From Nereocystis luetkeana (lineage: Eukaryota > Sar > Phaeophyceae > Laminariales > Laminariaceae): DNA of 64,000 nucleotides. Position numbers and translations under genes: made by a program. The notes beneath the pieces were generated by a model. That model ran no database searches. It was not told where the DNA came from and worked only from the letters and a program-made list of their open reading frames with translations. The stretch's first letter is position 1. Each line of letters begins with the position of its first letter. The stretch is taken from assembly GCA_031213475.1 (NCBI GenBank), contig JARUPZ010000024.1, positions 7,939,324-8,003,323 of the forward strand. The letters are read 5' to 3'. Shown one piece after another: positions 1-11,879 of the stretch.

Positions 1-2821
1 AGCCGCACCGCATTGGCACCACATTGTGCAGGGGGAGGGGGGTCCCGGCCACTTGTGAAGAGAGCATCCAACTCGCAGTATCTATATATTATATATATAG
101 GATGAGGAGGCTAGATTATTTATTTATTTTTTTGCTGGTGCGATTTCCCTCGCATGTTTTTTTTTTGTTCCGAATCTGTTTTTTTCTTCCACCCCAGAAC
201 GCCCGTCTGGTCACTACGGGCTGTTAAATAATACGGCCATGACTTAGTGTCAGAACAACAACCGACGACAACAACAACAACAACAACAACAACTTTTGCA
301 GGGCGACGGACTCACCGGTGCGCCGCTCTGGGCAAGATGGTTGGTTATTGGATGTTCCCCGTAGCTATCGAACACCATCGAGTCATCAACCCTCGATTCG
401 AGCACCGTTGACGAACTCAAGAATAGCCCCCCCCCTCGCGCAGGCAGCTGAGTGGTATATAATACCCTCCATGTACGAGGTGGCGACGGCCATCAGTGAA
501 ACGGCGAAGATCAAGTCAGATGGACCCGACGTCCTCTCCCGACTCAACCAGAAAAAAAATCCTGGCCGAAGGGGAACCCGACACCATGGCAGAGTTTCAG
601 GAGATATTGTAGCTGCCAGGAGGCAGGGGTGCCTGGAGGGGGGGGTGCCTGGAGGGGGGGGAGAGAGCATGCCGCAACAATGGACGGATGAGAAGATCAA
701 GGTACATGCGACAATGCACAGGCATCAACAAGAAATATTTTTCAAGCTGTGAGTCTGTGCGACTTGAGTCGCCAACTCGTTGTTAGCCGGACCAACAATT
801 ACCTGGTAGTCGTTTCCCGGAGGCGCCGACTATCCGACTTACTGGATTTCCATACATTTAGGAAGGATTGCTGAACGCGGGAAACATTTTTGCGCTTTTT
901 CGGCGAGGCCTCCTCAACGGCCGAGGGGGGGGGGGGGGGGCTTTGGCTCGTTTCTCTCGCCAAGTCCGCAAGTCGGCTGCCCATCATCTGGCTTCACCAA
1001 CTTTCCGACCAGAGTCACCTAGTTGGCTAACGGCCATTTACCGACTACCCGGTGGTACCTGTTAGGTGATAGTCGTGGAATCCCACCGACCCCCAGCACT
1101 AAGGATGATACGGTGTAGTAGCCATCGAGGCTATCACTTCCTGGTGGTGTTCGCACGCAAGCTCAAGGCTAAGGTTGCCATCAAAAGTTATCGCGGACCG
1201 CTCCAAAGGACTACGTACTGCCAGCGGGAGAATATCAAAAACACCCTAGCGGAGGGACAATGTGGCCTTTTAACTCCGCGGATTTTGTCGACGGTCGACG
1301 TGATGCTCGTGGCCAGACATATGCAGGAATCAGCCATGTAGACAGCAGAACACCTCCCCCCCCCCCCCCCTAATCCCATATACGTGCTTTAACCACCCTC
1401 ACCAGCTTATACAACTCCGTCGATCGAGCCCCTCCCCCCTGCTGATCATAGCCCGCTCCGGCCCGTGGCACCGGTAACGCTCACGGGGCATCTGTCGATT
1501 TTGCGACGGCATCCAAGTATTAAGACGTACGCGTGTGTTCGGCAAGACAGTGACGGACGGAGTGCTCGGATCTGCTCGACGTGGGCCAGAGCCCGCGGCG
1601 AATATGGTCGTGTGCTCTTGCACTGTGTTCAACGTTACATATACACGGTGGTACTTGCCGCGCGTGGCCGTCAAGGTCTTCAGTCAGACGTTATGCAGGG
1701 CAGACGCAGCAGGCACAACACTGGGGTAAGAAGGGGGACGGGCACTAGTATTAACATGTTGCGATAATCAATCAAGCTATGCCCGGGGGAAACTTTAGCC
1801 AAGAAGAGCCCAAAAATAACCGTGGAAGAGCAGGTGTAAACCCCAAACACTTCTTTTTTTTCGCTGTGACCAAGCGAGCGGAATAAAACGATCGGTGGTG
1901 CAGTCACTTCACAAACAAACGAAAAAACACGTACCTGGTACGTGCGTATATACTCGTATCGTGAGTTTTTGCACTCGTACGTAGAACTATGCCCGCCAAC
2001 GTTAGTTTGTTCTCTGGTACTTGTGCTGCTTTAATTTCTGATTGGCTTATTTGCACCGCGCTTTCGTTCGTTCGATCGTTTGATCGCTCCGGTGACGCAA
2101 ACATTCGGCCCTTCCTCCGCTTCCGGCACCCTGCTTATTTTCGCTTTGTCGTCGTCGTTGTTGCGTTGTTGTGTACCACTATTGGTGTCTGTCAATATAA
2201 GGAACGCTTGGTGTTCATGTTAAACTCTAAAGCGTCCTTATCTTGACGGACACTCAAAGTGGCACACCCTACCATCAACATTAATATTAACTAGAAATAA
2301 CTAAACACACAAAGCCGGGCATAAATGGTTGAAAAATCGGTACATACGTACGAAGAGTGTTTTCACTGGCATGGAGCCAAACCGATGTCTTTGCCTTGCC
2401 TTTTCATGCGAACGGCAAACTTTAAACTTACATGTACGTCTGGAATGGGACACGTAGTGGCGATCTAAACTTACACCAGTATTACAGAAAACATGTACCA
2501 GGTACATGATTGTGTCTATTGCTAAAAATAGTAGGGTGTGCGCGTTGAGGTACCCCGGTTACCTAGGTAGATACCACTACTTCTACCACTCCGTCTCAAA
2601 AGCAGAAGAACCACTTCAACTGGATATTACTGTAGTATACTAACGGCGCATGTATTCAGGGACAAGAGACCAGTGTAATTGGCGTTTTTCTTGTTCTGCG
2701 TAAATAGGACGGACTCCTACGTAATTGGTGTTCTTCTATGGAAATAAGCAGCTGGAAATAAGCTACTGCTATATGTATGTACCTCGTACGACATAGCCAG
2801 GAGGTCGGTAGTGTTATTAAT
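1..2821. other. Stretch with no recognisable gene
   Basis: No open frame here shows a recognisable domain or a convincing exon with splice sites. An (AAC)n microsatellite lies at about 266-293, a run of 16 G at 925-940 and a run of 15 C at 1356-1370. The TACCAGGTA/TACCTGGTA motif occurs near 1934 and 2495. The open frame at 318-752 is interrupted in character by G runs and reads as low-complexity sequence. Confidence 0.6.
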
Positions 2822-2935
2822 ACATTTTTAATCCTCCGGCGGATTGGTAAAAAAGAAACCTAAGCTCACCACACTTCCACGTTCAGATTTCGTCTTGTGT
2901 GTCAATTTAACCCATAACTCCCGTTGCAACAGCAG
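2822..2935 (+). repeat. Dispersed repeat, copy 1 (second copy at 29,477-29,632)
   Basis: Both copies share the order TCC-GGCGGATTGG, CACACTTCCAC, TGTGTGTCAATTTAACCC and CTCCCGTTGCAACAGC. The second copy carries a short extra segment containing three ACCAGG-type motifs. The family is unknown and no coding capacity is seen. Confidence 0.6.
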
Positions 2936-2966
2936 AGAGCAGAGAGAGAGAGGAGGCTGCTGTTAC

Positions 2967-3438
2967 TTTTTTTTTCTTTTTTTTTTGCTCATCCCATTTA
3001 TTATCTTCGCACATCTTCTCTCTCTCCTTCCAACTCGTAACTCAAACCCGGGGTCACATAGCAGGCTCTTCTACCCCCTTCCCGCTACGGTACGTGCCTT
3101 CATTTTTATCGCGAGAAGATTCCAGTCTTTTCTTCCCTCGTCGACTCGCATCGAATTGTGCCTATCCACGCTGCAAGGCGCTATCAACAATTGAATCCTT
3201 TTTATTTTTATTTTTGCAAATAAAGTCAAATGCCCGATCCACCAGGGGCTCGAACCCATGACTCAAACACAAGAAGAATTTGAGGTTAACCACTTTTTTT
3301 TTTGTTTTGCTCATCCCATTTATTATCTTGGTCCATCTTCTTCTCTCTCTCCTTCCAACTCGTAACTCAGATCCGGGGTCACATAGCAGGCTCTTCTACC
3401 CCCTTCCCGCGACGACTTGAACCACCGGGGCGACCGGC
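2967..3438 (-). mobile_element. tRNA-derived SINE (family 1) with a nested truncated SINE
   Basis: Read on the minus strand this is a SINE: a tRNA-like head, a unique body and an A-rich tail (T-rich at 2967-2988 on the plus strand). The head contains a B-box-like GGGTTCGAGCCC. A second, 5'-truncated copy of the same family (about 3296-3413) is inserted into the head. The bases ACTT lie on both sides of it, so they look like a short target duplication. The outer head resumes at about 3415 and ends with the family terminus CGGGGCGACCGG. Family membership rests on more than 100 near-identical bases shared with the copies at 5971, 7040 and 22,170. Confidence 0.85.
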
Positions 3439-3518
3439 AGGGCGTATTACCTGGTAGTTTTTTGTTTAGCTAGTTATTTTCAAGTGTCTGCCACATCCAC
3501 TGCGGGTAGGCACGACAG

Positions 3519-4138
3519 TTTTTTCTTTTATTTTTACCCTTTTCTCTTTCGATTTGTTTTCTATGTTTTTTTGTTTTTTGTTTTTCTTTGTTTTCTTTCG
3601 TGTTCTCTCTTTCATGGAATGTGGATGTCGTGCCTGTCATATCCAGTACGATGACATGGATGACATGGCATTGCGTTGTTTACTGTTGCCGGGCGTACCA
3701 ACAATGCATAATCTCGGTGGCGTAGTTTTGTGACCACCTATCAATAACTTGTATCTCTCGTTCTTTTTCGAGTGTTGGCCACCTCGCCTCCGGGGGGGGG
3801 GGCACGCCAGATTGTTTCTCTTAGATGTTGGTTTCATTTTTCTTCTTTTTCTTTTTCGATTTGTCTACCTTGTTTTTGTTTTCTCTTTGATTGTTTCTTT
3901 TCGTTTCACTATTTCATAGATTGCGTATGTCGTGCCTGTCGTATCTAGTATGATGACATGGCTTTGCATTGCCCACTGCAGTTCACACTGCACACGTGGC
4001 AACGTAGTATCTCTGTGGCGTAGCTTTGTGACCACAGAACTTGTATCTCTTCTAGGATTGAAGAATCGGCACGGACACTGGTTGTGCTGGATGTCGACGG
4101 GTAGAAAGAACGGTTTAATGTGAAGAACACACACACAC
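3519..4138 (+). mobile_element. Two tandem 3'-tail fragments of a non-LTR retrotransposon
   Basis: Two T-rich segments (about 3519-3780 and 3835-4138) share the phrases GATGTCGTGCCTGTC or a close variant, GACATGGC and TTTTGTGACCAC. The second continues through CGGCACGGACACTGGTTG to an end in AATGTGAAGAACACACAC. The same end follows the reverse transcriptase remnant at 22.9-26.0 kb and, reversed, the one at 26.7-28.2 kb. I therefore read these as 5'-truncated element tails rather than an independent family. Confidence 0.65.
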
Positions 4139-4210
4139 ATCTCTCCAGGATTGAAGAATCGGCACGTACACTGGTTGTGCTGGATGTCGACGGGTAGAAA
4201 GAAGGAAGAA
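4048..4210 (+). repeat. Tandem duplication, period 93 bases, within the retrotransposon tail
   Basis: The segment starting AGGATTGAAGAATCGGCACG at about 4055 recurs at about 4148, nearly unchanged, through GTCGACGGGTAGAAAGAA. Confidence 0.8.
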
Positions 4211-4600
4211 CATACGCACACAAACTTCCTTTCGCCGTCAGTCCCTGTCTGATTTGATTTGATGTTTGCTGTTGGTTGGCAGAGCTTTGGGTTCGAATTC
4301 TGCCGACAACAGACAATGACAGCAACAACAAAATAAATAAAGAAACAAACAAAACACACTAACAAAGGAAGGAAGGAAGTCATTTTCAGCCTTCCGTCGC
4401 TGAAAGGCATGATGAGCAGTGAGAACGAACGACGAAAAATCCCTGGAAGGAGGACGCTCTAAATTCACTGCTAGTCGACGAGCTATGGGGATGGCGAACC
4501 AAATGCGTGTGTCTGTTCGTCAACATGTATGTGTTCGTCATTTTTCACCCTCCGACCGCGTGCAGGACAAGCATTGTCATTATTAATAGTCACTGGTCAC

Positions 4601-4731
4601 TTTTTTTTTTTTTTTTTTTTTTTTCCATCCCATTCATTATCTTCGCACATCTTCTTCTCTCTCTCCTTCCAACTCGTAACTCAGATCCGGGGTCACATAG
4701 CAGGCTCTTCTCCCCCCTTCCCGCTACGGTA
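4601..4731 (-). mobile_element. SINE family 1, truncated copy
   Basis: This copy has the T tract (A tail on the minus strand) and the first 110 or so bases of the body, ending at GCTACGGTAC. The tRNA-like head is missing. The flanks both contain GTCACT or TCACT, a possible target duplication. Confidence 0.8.
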
Positions 4732-5055
4732 CTAATCACTAGTCACTACCAGTAGTCACTATGGCTGTCCGTGCCCGTTCTTCCTCCTCCTACGAGTAAT
4801 ACTAGAGAGATTTTCAACCACCATCTCTACATGTGGTCCTAAACTACGAGTCAAAATACACTTATGTACGCGCCTGAACTCCTGTAATACTATTGACACC
4901 ACGTATATTTTCGTTTTTTTATCCCACCATGTATCCACCAACTATCCACACACCTTCACTTCACTTCAGTTTAGCTTAGCTTTTTCTCCCCTTGAATCTT
5001 CGCCGTTCTTCCTCATCCTTCCTACTACTACGCGATCACCTCTGGTCACAAACTA

Positions 5056-5173
5056 CTATTACGGAGGGCCATATTAAATAGGACCTATGGTGCACACAAA
5101 AACCTGTATTTTCGCTATTTTTACATTGTTACCAACAATATTAAGTCCTACTAACAACGATCCCCCGTAATAA
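5056..5173. mobile_element. Tc1/mariner-like MITE (family M), copy 1
   Basis: Imperfect terminal inverted repeats begin CTATTACGG-GGGCCAT and end CCCCCGTAATA. They enclose a short AT-rich centre that includes ACCTATGGTGCACACAAAAACC. The element is about 118 bases long with no coding capacity. A TA at each end suggests a TA target. Confidence 0.7.
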
Positions 5174-5639
5174 ACATAATGATACCTGCTTCGTACATGG
5201 TACTGAAGTATGTACCTACTATTAATACTACTGTAGTATATATACTTGGGGTCATTCTTATCGAAGAGCTTTTTTCCCAAATTTTCGACATTTTTTTCGC
5301 GCAATTTTTCAATCTTCCATATTTTCCCGATTTTTTCCCCAAATGTGTGAAATTTAACGAACTTGATTTTTTTGCTTCTGGAGAATTTCACGAATAGTGA
5401 CAGAACGCCTCCGTATATTGATACATATCTCCAATTATTTCCAAACTTTAGAAATTATGGAAAAAACGCTCTCTGATAAGAATGAGCCTTGCCGGGTATA
5501 TTTTTACGTTTTTACCACTGCCGTGTTTTCGTCTTGTTTTTGTCATGCCGTGTATCCACAATCTTCAACTTTGATTCAATATTTTCCATGGGCCTTGGCC
5601 GTTCTTCCTCTTCCCTCCTATTACCTGTTACGGCATACA

Positions 5640-6640
5640 AACACATAGTGATACATAGTCATTAATAGGCAATATAAGGAGAACCCAATGAGGATCCGAA
5701 AACCATGTACCAGGTATATACTATCCCCCTATATAAGTCTACCCGGCATATTGATTTTGACTACTACCCCTGGTATTTAATACCAGGTACCTGGTATCAT
5801 GGTACCTGGTAGTGTTATTAAATACCTGGTATTAATAGTACTATTATCATATAATACTACAGCACTATGCATTACTATGTATCAGTAACTATGTATTAGT
5901 ATTACTATGTATTGTACTATTAATAATATTTACCTGGTATTCTTAACATTGTTACAGTGTGTGGGGTATTATTTATTTTTATTTTTTTCTCATCCCATTC
6001 ATTATCTTCGCACATCTTCGTCTCTCTCTCCTTCCAACTCGTAACTCAGATCCGGGGCCACATAGCAGGCTCTTCTACCCCCTTCCCGCTACGGTACGTG
6101 CCTTCATTTTTATCGCGAGAAGATTTCAGCATTTTCTTCCCTCGTCGACTCGCATCGAATTGTGCCTACCCACGCTGCAAGGCGCTCTCAACAACTGAAT
6201 CCTTTTTTATTTTTGCAAATAAAGTCAAAGTCTGACCCACCTGAGGCTCGAACCCAGGACTCAAACAAGTAGAATTCGAGGTTAACCACTTGAACCACCG
6301 AGGCGACCGGCTCTATGTATTACCATGTATCAGTAACTATGTATTAGTATCACTATGTATTGTACTAATATTTATTAGTATGTATTACTACTGTACCTGG
6401 TATGTATTACTCATACTATGTATTACTAGATCAGTAACTATGTACTGGTAATACTAATACATAGTTACTGATAGGTATTATTAATAGTATTACTATGTAT
6501 TGTACTAATATTTATTATTAATTATATGTATTAGTATATACTCGTAGTCGTATGTATAACTACTGTTTGTATTGCTACGAGTACCGGGTATGTAATACAA
6601 GTAATAATAGTACGTATAAGTATGTACCTGGTATGTATAA
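5640..6640. repeat. AT-rich degenerate tandem array of TACTATGTATTAG-type units
   Basis: Many variants of ACTATGTATTAGTAT and TATCAGTAACTATG follow one another at 5860-5940 and 6313-6650. The array is interrupted by the SINE at 5971-6311. Blocks of about 55 bases on the two sides of the SINE are near-identical. The region also holds a cluster of TACCAGGTA motifs at 5705-5830. Confidence 0.7.
5971..6311 (-). mobile_element. SINE family 1, full-length copy
   Basis: On the minus strand this is a tRNA-like head with a B-box-like GGGTTCGAGCC, then the shared body (AATTCGATGCGAGTCGACG, TTCTCGCGATAAAAATG) and an A-rich tail. It is inserted in the AT-rich tandem array. Confidence 0.85.
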
Positions 6641-6654
6641 CTATGTCCGCCCGG

Positions 6655-6835
6655 AATAGTCGATTACTCATATCCGGGGTCAGCTATTAATAGCAGACTC
6701 TCCTCCCCCTCCCCCTCTCCCCACTACCGTCGGTGCCTCCCTTGCATTCTTATTCGACTCTATCGTCGTGACAAGGGTTCAGCCCTCCTTTCGTCATCGA
6801 CTCGCGACGACAAAACTGCAGACAGTAAGGTAGCT
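6655..6835 (-). mobile_element. Diverged SINE body, family 1 relative
   Basis: The order TCCGGGGTCA, AGACTCTCCTCC, GTGCCTCC, TTCTTATTCG, GGGTTCAGCC and CATCGACTCGCG parallels the family 1 body, with many substitutions. The head and tail are not recognisable. Confidence 0.5.
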
Positions 6836-7018
6836 ATCGGGGGAGGGGGAGGGGGTGGGGAGGGGTGGGGGGGGGTAGACACATACCTGTGAACATGGCT
6901 TGAAGATTGTTCAAAGTCCCGCCGAGCGTAAAAGTTCCTGCGAGCTGGGCTGGAGAGCGGGGAGCACTTGAAGTTGATGGAGAAATAAAAAAAAACACAC
7001 ACAATAAATGAATACCAT

Positions 7019-7022
7019 GGTA

Positions 7023-7040
<18 letters not shown>
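7019..7040. repeat. (TA)n microsatellite
   Basis: About ten TA units directly abut the T tract of the following SINE. Confidence 0.9.
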
Positions 7041-7056
<16 letters not shown>

Positions 7057-7385
7057 TTTTTTCCATCCCATTCATTATCTTCGCACATCTTCTTCTCTCT
7101 CTCCTTCCAACTCGTAACTCAGATCCGGGGTCACATAGCAGGCTCTTCTCCCCCCTTCCCGCTACGGTACGTGCCTTCATTTTTATCGCGAGAAGATTTC
7201 AGCCTTTTCTTCCCTCGTCGACTCGCATCGAATTGTGCCTACCCACGCTGCAAGGCGCTCTCAACAATTGAATCCCTTTTTTTATTTTTGCAAATAAAGT
7301 CAAAGTCCGACCCTCCTAGGGCTCGAACCCAGGACTCAAACAAGTAGAATTCGAGGTTAACCACTTGAACCACCGGGGCGACCGG
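7040..7385 (-). mobile_element. SINE family 1, full-length copy
   Basis: This copy is complete from A tail (T run at 7040-7062 on the plus strand) to tRNA-like head. Its minus-strand head has an A-box-like TGGTTCAAGTGG and a B-box-like GGGTTCGAGCC. It is nearly identical to the copy at 22,170, which lies on the other strand. Confidence 0.88.
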
Positions 7386-7962
7386 CTATACAGCAATAAT
7401 ATATATACACCCCAGGTAAGTCAGACATAGCACACCAACCAATCCGTACCCACTGATCGTTCCGTTCTTCCGCTGCCTCTGTTTCGTTTGCTAGCTGTCA
7501 GCTGTAGGCAGCATCCGGTCAGAAGGGTATATACATGCACTCGTCGCCGTAGGTGTAATCCGGGTTTCGTGGCGAGTGGCGATGGAAGCAGACAGCCCTC
7601 TCAATAACAGAGAAACGAACTTCCGACGGTAGATTTTTGCGGCTCCTAGTGGGGGACTACCTGGTATGATACATGCATGGTGTGTTCTGTCGGGAAAAAG
7701 TTGGGGTGTCTACAGGACACCTATAAATATGATACCCTGATACCAGGTACGCCCCAAGGGAACGAGTGCCCGTACTACAGTCAGAAAAGGCAGGTGAAGG
7801 TTTAGGTGAAACAACGAGAAGCTTCGACGCGGGCGTGCTGGAGTTGGCGTGGGACACATCCTTTCCCAGGCTGGGCTACATCTAGCAGCAGTACCCCTGT
7901 TTCTTGGTTGGTGTCTCCTTGCGTATCTATACACATCGATAAATATCGATATTTTGATCATC
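7386..7962. other. No gene recognised
   Basis: Mixed-composition sequence with two TACCAGGTA-type motifs (about 7664 and 7741). No exon or repeat family could be assigned. Confidence 0.5.
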
Positions 7963-8257
7963 ACTTTTTGCTTTCCAGCCTAGATTTTTCCCTCAGCGGG
8001 CTTCTTCTGGACAAGCCGTGGTCACAAGTGTCGTCCCTTCTACCCCCCGATACGTGCCTTCATTTTTTGTCGCGCATACGGTACAGCATTCCCACTGCAC
8101 GTCGAGTTTCATCGAATCTAGCTAACTCACGCTCTCGCGTTTTCCGCTAGTCATGTTGTATGCAAGAAAAAGTCCCTACGAGCGTGCACTCGGTGAGACT
8201 GGAACCCACGGAATTGATCTTAGTAGGTACGCGGACAACTTACTACGCTACCGGGGT
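7963..8257 (-). mobile_element. SINE family 2 (same body as family 1, different tRNA head)
   Basis: The body shares TACGTGCCTTCATTTTT, TCGCGC, TTCCCACTGC and CATCGAAT with the elements at 16,965 and 55,152, and more loosely with family 1. On the minus strand the head reads ACCCCGGTAGCGTAGTAAG, then a B-box-like GGTTCCAGTCTC. That differs from the family 1 head. Confidence 0.7.
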
Positions 8258-8791
8258 ATATATTTCTTGTTCGGTATCTACTGAGAGAGGTATCTTGAGA
8301 TCTACAAACTCCTTGCTTGGTAAGGATTCACATAAAACAGGCATACCAGGTACCTACAAAAAAAAAATGCCCTTGGTATAATATTATACTTTAGTTTCTT
8401 ACTGACATTTGTTGCGGTGGTCGGCCCAAGAGCAAGGAATAGTTCACAGTTCACAGAACTTCGTAGCCTGAGCGCGTACGATAGCTATCAGCGATCAATG
8501 CCATGGCAGATGTATGTCCCCTCATATCCCCGTGTCAGCATCACATCATATTACACCGCTGTAGAGACGGTGTTTTTTTTTGCGTTCTCCGCTTGCAGGC
8601 TGTGTGCAGTACTCAAGTTTAGCAGTGCATATTCATAACAATACTACTACTCATAACATCAAGATTATGCACCAGGTAGCTCTATACGTACTATTTTCTA
8701 TCAGGGTATTTCACAGTAAACACGACGTTTTTCATCCGACGATATGCAGCATATAACATACTCTCTAACTGTACGAGTAGTCCTTTGTCTG
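8258..8791. other. No gene recognised
   Basis: Contains one TACCAGGTACC motif at about 8346, an A run, and tandem CTACTACT. No supported gene. Confidence 0.5.
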
Positions 8792-8888
8792 TTAACCCCT
8801 ATAGAACCGCAGTCCCGTTTTGGGGACAAACTACTTGAAATTTGAGTAGTATGTCCCCAAAACGAGACTGCGGTTCTAAAAGGGTTAA
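8792..8888. mobile_element. piggyBac-like MITE (family P), copy 1
   Basis: TTAA flanks both ends. The terminal inverted repeats start with CCC and read through AGAACCGCAGTCCCGTTTTG and GGGACAAA, with the mirror copy on the right ending AAAAGGG. The element is about 90 bases. TTAA targets and CCC termini are piggyBac hallmarks. There is no transposase. Confidence 0.8.
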
Positions 8889-9179
8889 TCTTAACTCTTG
8901 GGGCTTGAGAGGGGGGGAAATTGATGATATCAGATGATATCAGATGACAAAGATTACCACTACATACAGCAAAAACGGTCACTGCGACAGGTTCATGCCC
9001 GTGATAGATATAATGCAGGGAGGACTCGCACGGCACATGCACGGGCGCAACACTACTATCCTACCCGTGCTGCTGGCTAGTCTGCTCGATACCCTGATAC
9101 CTCCTAACTCTAAGTTGATAGCGCCAAACTTTTTTTTTTCCCCATTTACTTTTTGTATGTACATATATCTGCTATCTTC

Positions 9180-9297
9180 CTACGGGGGACCAAGGTAAAT
9201 AGGACCAAACGTTGTTCGTCAAAATAGGCAAATATAAAGGTTTTTGTGTGTGCCGTAGGTCCTATGTATTACAGTAGGTATGGTCCCCCCGTAAATA
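9180..9297. mobile_element. Tc1/mariner-like MITE (family M), copy 2
   Basis: Left end TACGGGGGACCAAGG, right end TATGGTCCCCCCGTA. The centre contains AGGTTTTTGTGTGTGCCGTA, the reverse of the ACACAAAAACC seen in copies 1 and 3. Confidence 0.7.
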
Positions 9298-9700
9298 GTT
9301 GATTGGGTCCCGAAAACGGGTTGCAAGGGGAAAAACGGGCTAATTAAAAGACTGCAGAAAGAAGGGGCTTATAAACAGCGCAAGAAGTTTTCCCTTTTTC
9401 GTATGCCTCGGTTTTCTTCTCTCCTCGGGGAATGTGTGTGAGTGATCAACGTTGAAGCCCATATATACTATTAATAACGCATCAACGGGTGGTAAAACAC
9501 ACAATGATACAATGATTAGACTACAACACATTTTCGGGGAGAGCATGCAGTTTATTACTAATATGAGTGATCCACATTGAAGGCCATGCTATTACTGTAG
9601 TAACACAATGGTCTGTAACGACAAAAAAAATACAGCAAGAGAAAGAAAACCAAACGAAACCAACAGAGGAAGCGTAAATTTTATGTTATGAATAATATAC

Positions 9701-9811
9701 TATTACTGGGGACCATAGTAAATAGGACCTACGGTATACACACAAAAACCTATGTATTTCGCTATTTTTACTAACAATATTTTGTCCTATTTACTATGGT
9801 CCCCGTGATAG
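9701..9811. mobile_element. Tc1/mariner-like MITE (family M), copy 3
   Basis: Well-preserved inverted repeats: TATTACTGGGGACCATAGTA at the left and its reverse complement at the right, around an AT-rich centre of about 50 bases. Confidence 0.75.
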
Positions 9812-11090
9812 TATCATACCAGGTACCAGGGGAGATGATGCCGGTGGAGTCGTTGTCGCATTCTTGCCACAAGGCGACGACGAATGCTTACATACGAGTA
9901 TACTTCCAAGAAGCGCACGGCTTCGAATGTACCATTGTGCATTATACTGGACTAATGTCGAGCGCGCGCGTAACTTCACATGTTATGCACATACTCGCAT
10001 ACACCCTGGTACTAATTTCTACGTGTAGCACAACACGGCCAATGACAGATACTACAGCAGTACTTCCCTAACTATTGCTGCCACCCACCGCTACTTGCTA
10101 CTACGGCTACTACTATTAATACTACTACTACTATTAATAATACTATTAATACTACTACTGCTGTACTACGTATGATATCTGAGTGAAAATTCGGAAAGGA
10201 GGTAAATCATATACCCTGGTACCAGGTACCAGGTATCATATTAGTCCATAGCAATACATAGAATTGCCTACGGTATCTACTGGTACGAGTACCAGGTATC
10301 AGACATCATACGAGCACTCACGGGGCCAACAAGAAAGGGCATCGCGATGGCACAAAGACATGTGGTACATCCACACCCTCATTGGGTGATTTGCTCCTGT
10401 AATCAATCGTGAGTAAGCACACAGTATTAACAGTATTAACGGTGCTATAGTTTTACTGTAGTAGTATTAAATACTAGTTGGGCGTGATGGGGTTGGCGAG
10501 CTCATAACGTGTTGGTATTCTGCTCCCATGACAAAAGAGACAAGGCACGTTTCGTGTCATACTGGGGGGGGGGGGGGGGGGTACTATGAGTCTCGGCAGC
10601 TGACTCACAGTAGTTTCTCTTCGTTTTCTTTTTTCGTGGAGTGTTTCTTGAGTGATCAACGTTGAAGTTCAAGCCGCACGTTGATGGATGGAAAACGCCA
10701 TATTGTACAGTGTAAGCTAATACGAATACAATACATTTCCTGGTACCTGGTAAATGATTCCATGATTAGTCAATACCTGGTACGTTTTTATCTACTACCC
10801 GTACCGTAGTTAAACATTCGCGTTTTTCAAGTAGATATTTGACTGTGTTTTTACTTCGACAACGAAACCGCTTTTCATGCCATATTGTTTTTTCGCTTGA
10901 CATCTGACAATCTGACAATGTACGGCATGTACTACAATTTGAACTGTGACGTATCGGTAACGTTTTTGTGGTCACCGCATTAGCAACTGCGAGTGGGTGG
11001 GTGGGTAGGTGAGTGGTAGGATACAAATAAAATACCTGGTACAAACGTGTTGATTTTTAGCATGACCTTCAACGTCGTTCACTCGCAAGA
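9812..11090. other. No gene; dense short-motif region
   Basis: Contains (ACT)n/ATTAAT repeats at 10,085-10,160, a run of about 20 G at 10,563-10,582 and at least seven TACCAGGTA-type motifs (10,215-10,300, 10,741, 10,775, 11,032). No convincing exon. Confidence 0.55.
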
Positions 11091-11415
11091 TTTATTCCAC
11101 ACCTCGGACAGATCATACAGATCATACAGATTATCTGACATATCGTACAGATCATCTCATAGATCATACAGATCATTCCCAATTCAATATCTAGATCTCT
11201 CAGGGAAGATACGATTTTGACATGTATGATCTACGTACGTGCGTAACCCATATCGCCGTGTGGGAGCCGCATAATCTGCTTGATTTACTGCTGTAGCACA
11301 CGTTTCCTGGGTTGGATCTATCTATCTGTACGATACAGATCCTGCACAACCTATCATGACGGCACATACAGGATCTACAGTAAATGATCTAAATGATCTA
11401 GGACGTGATATGTCC
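11091..11415 (+). repeat. Diverged single copy of the 460-base tandem unit
   Basis: Shares in order CTCGGACAGATCAT, TCTCAGGGAAGATA, GTGGGAGCCGCATAATCTG, TTTCCTGGGTTGGA, ACAGATCCTG and ATCATGACGGCA with the array at 15,173-16,555, with many substitutions. GATCATACA or GATCTGTATGATC words recur within it. Confidence 0.7.
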
Positions 11416-11774
11416 GAGGCAGGTGTGAAACATTCCCATAAAGAACAACACCGAGGGAAACCGATCAGCAGCATACCAGCAAGCCCGTCAACCAACCAAG
11501 TCTAACTCCCTGTTCTGTATCTACATACAGCAGTATACTGGTATTAGATTAGATTATACCTGGTATTATTAGTGAAGACCGTTGAAATCGCACTTACGCG
11601 GGGGTGGGTGCGATCGTTTTTTTGCGCTCGTTTGTTCCAGAACGAGACAGGGTTGTCAAAAATGCTGCACCGAACAACCTTTTACAGTACGGTGTTTCCG
11701 GAAAGATCTGGTGGAGAGAAAGCCTTCCGAAAAAAAAAAATGTTCGACTTTTGCACCCTTACCACCGTTGCTAA

Positions 11775-11873
11775 CCCTTTTAGTACTGTTAGGGCTGCAG
11801 TCCGGTTTTGGGTACAAACCATTCAAATTCTAAGTACTTTGTCCCCACAATCGGGACTGGGGTCCTAAAAGGG
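11775..11873. mobile_element. piggyBac-like MITE (family P), copy 2, degraded
   Basis: Left CCCTTTTAG...GCTGCAGTCCGGTTTTGGG and right GTCCCCACAATCGGGACTGG...CTAAAAGGG. The TTAA flanks have decayed to CTAA and TCAA. Confidence 0.65.
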
Positions 11874-11879
11874 TCAAGA

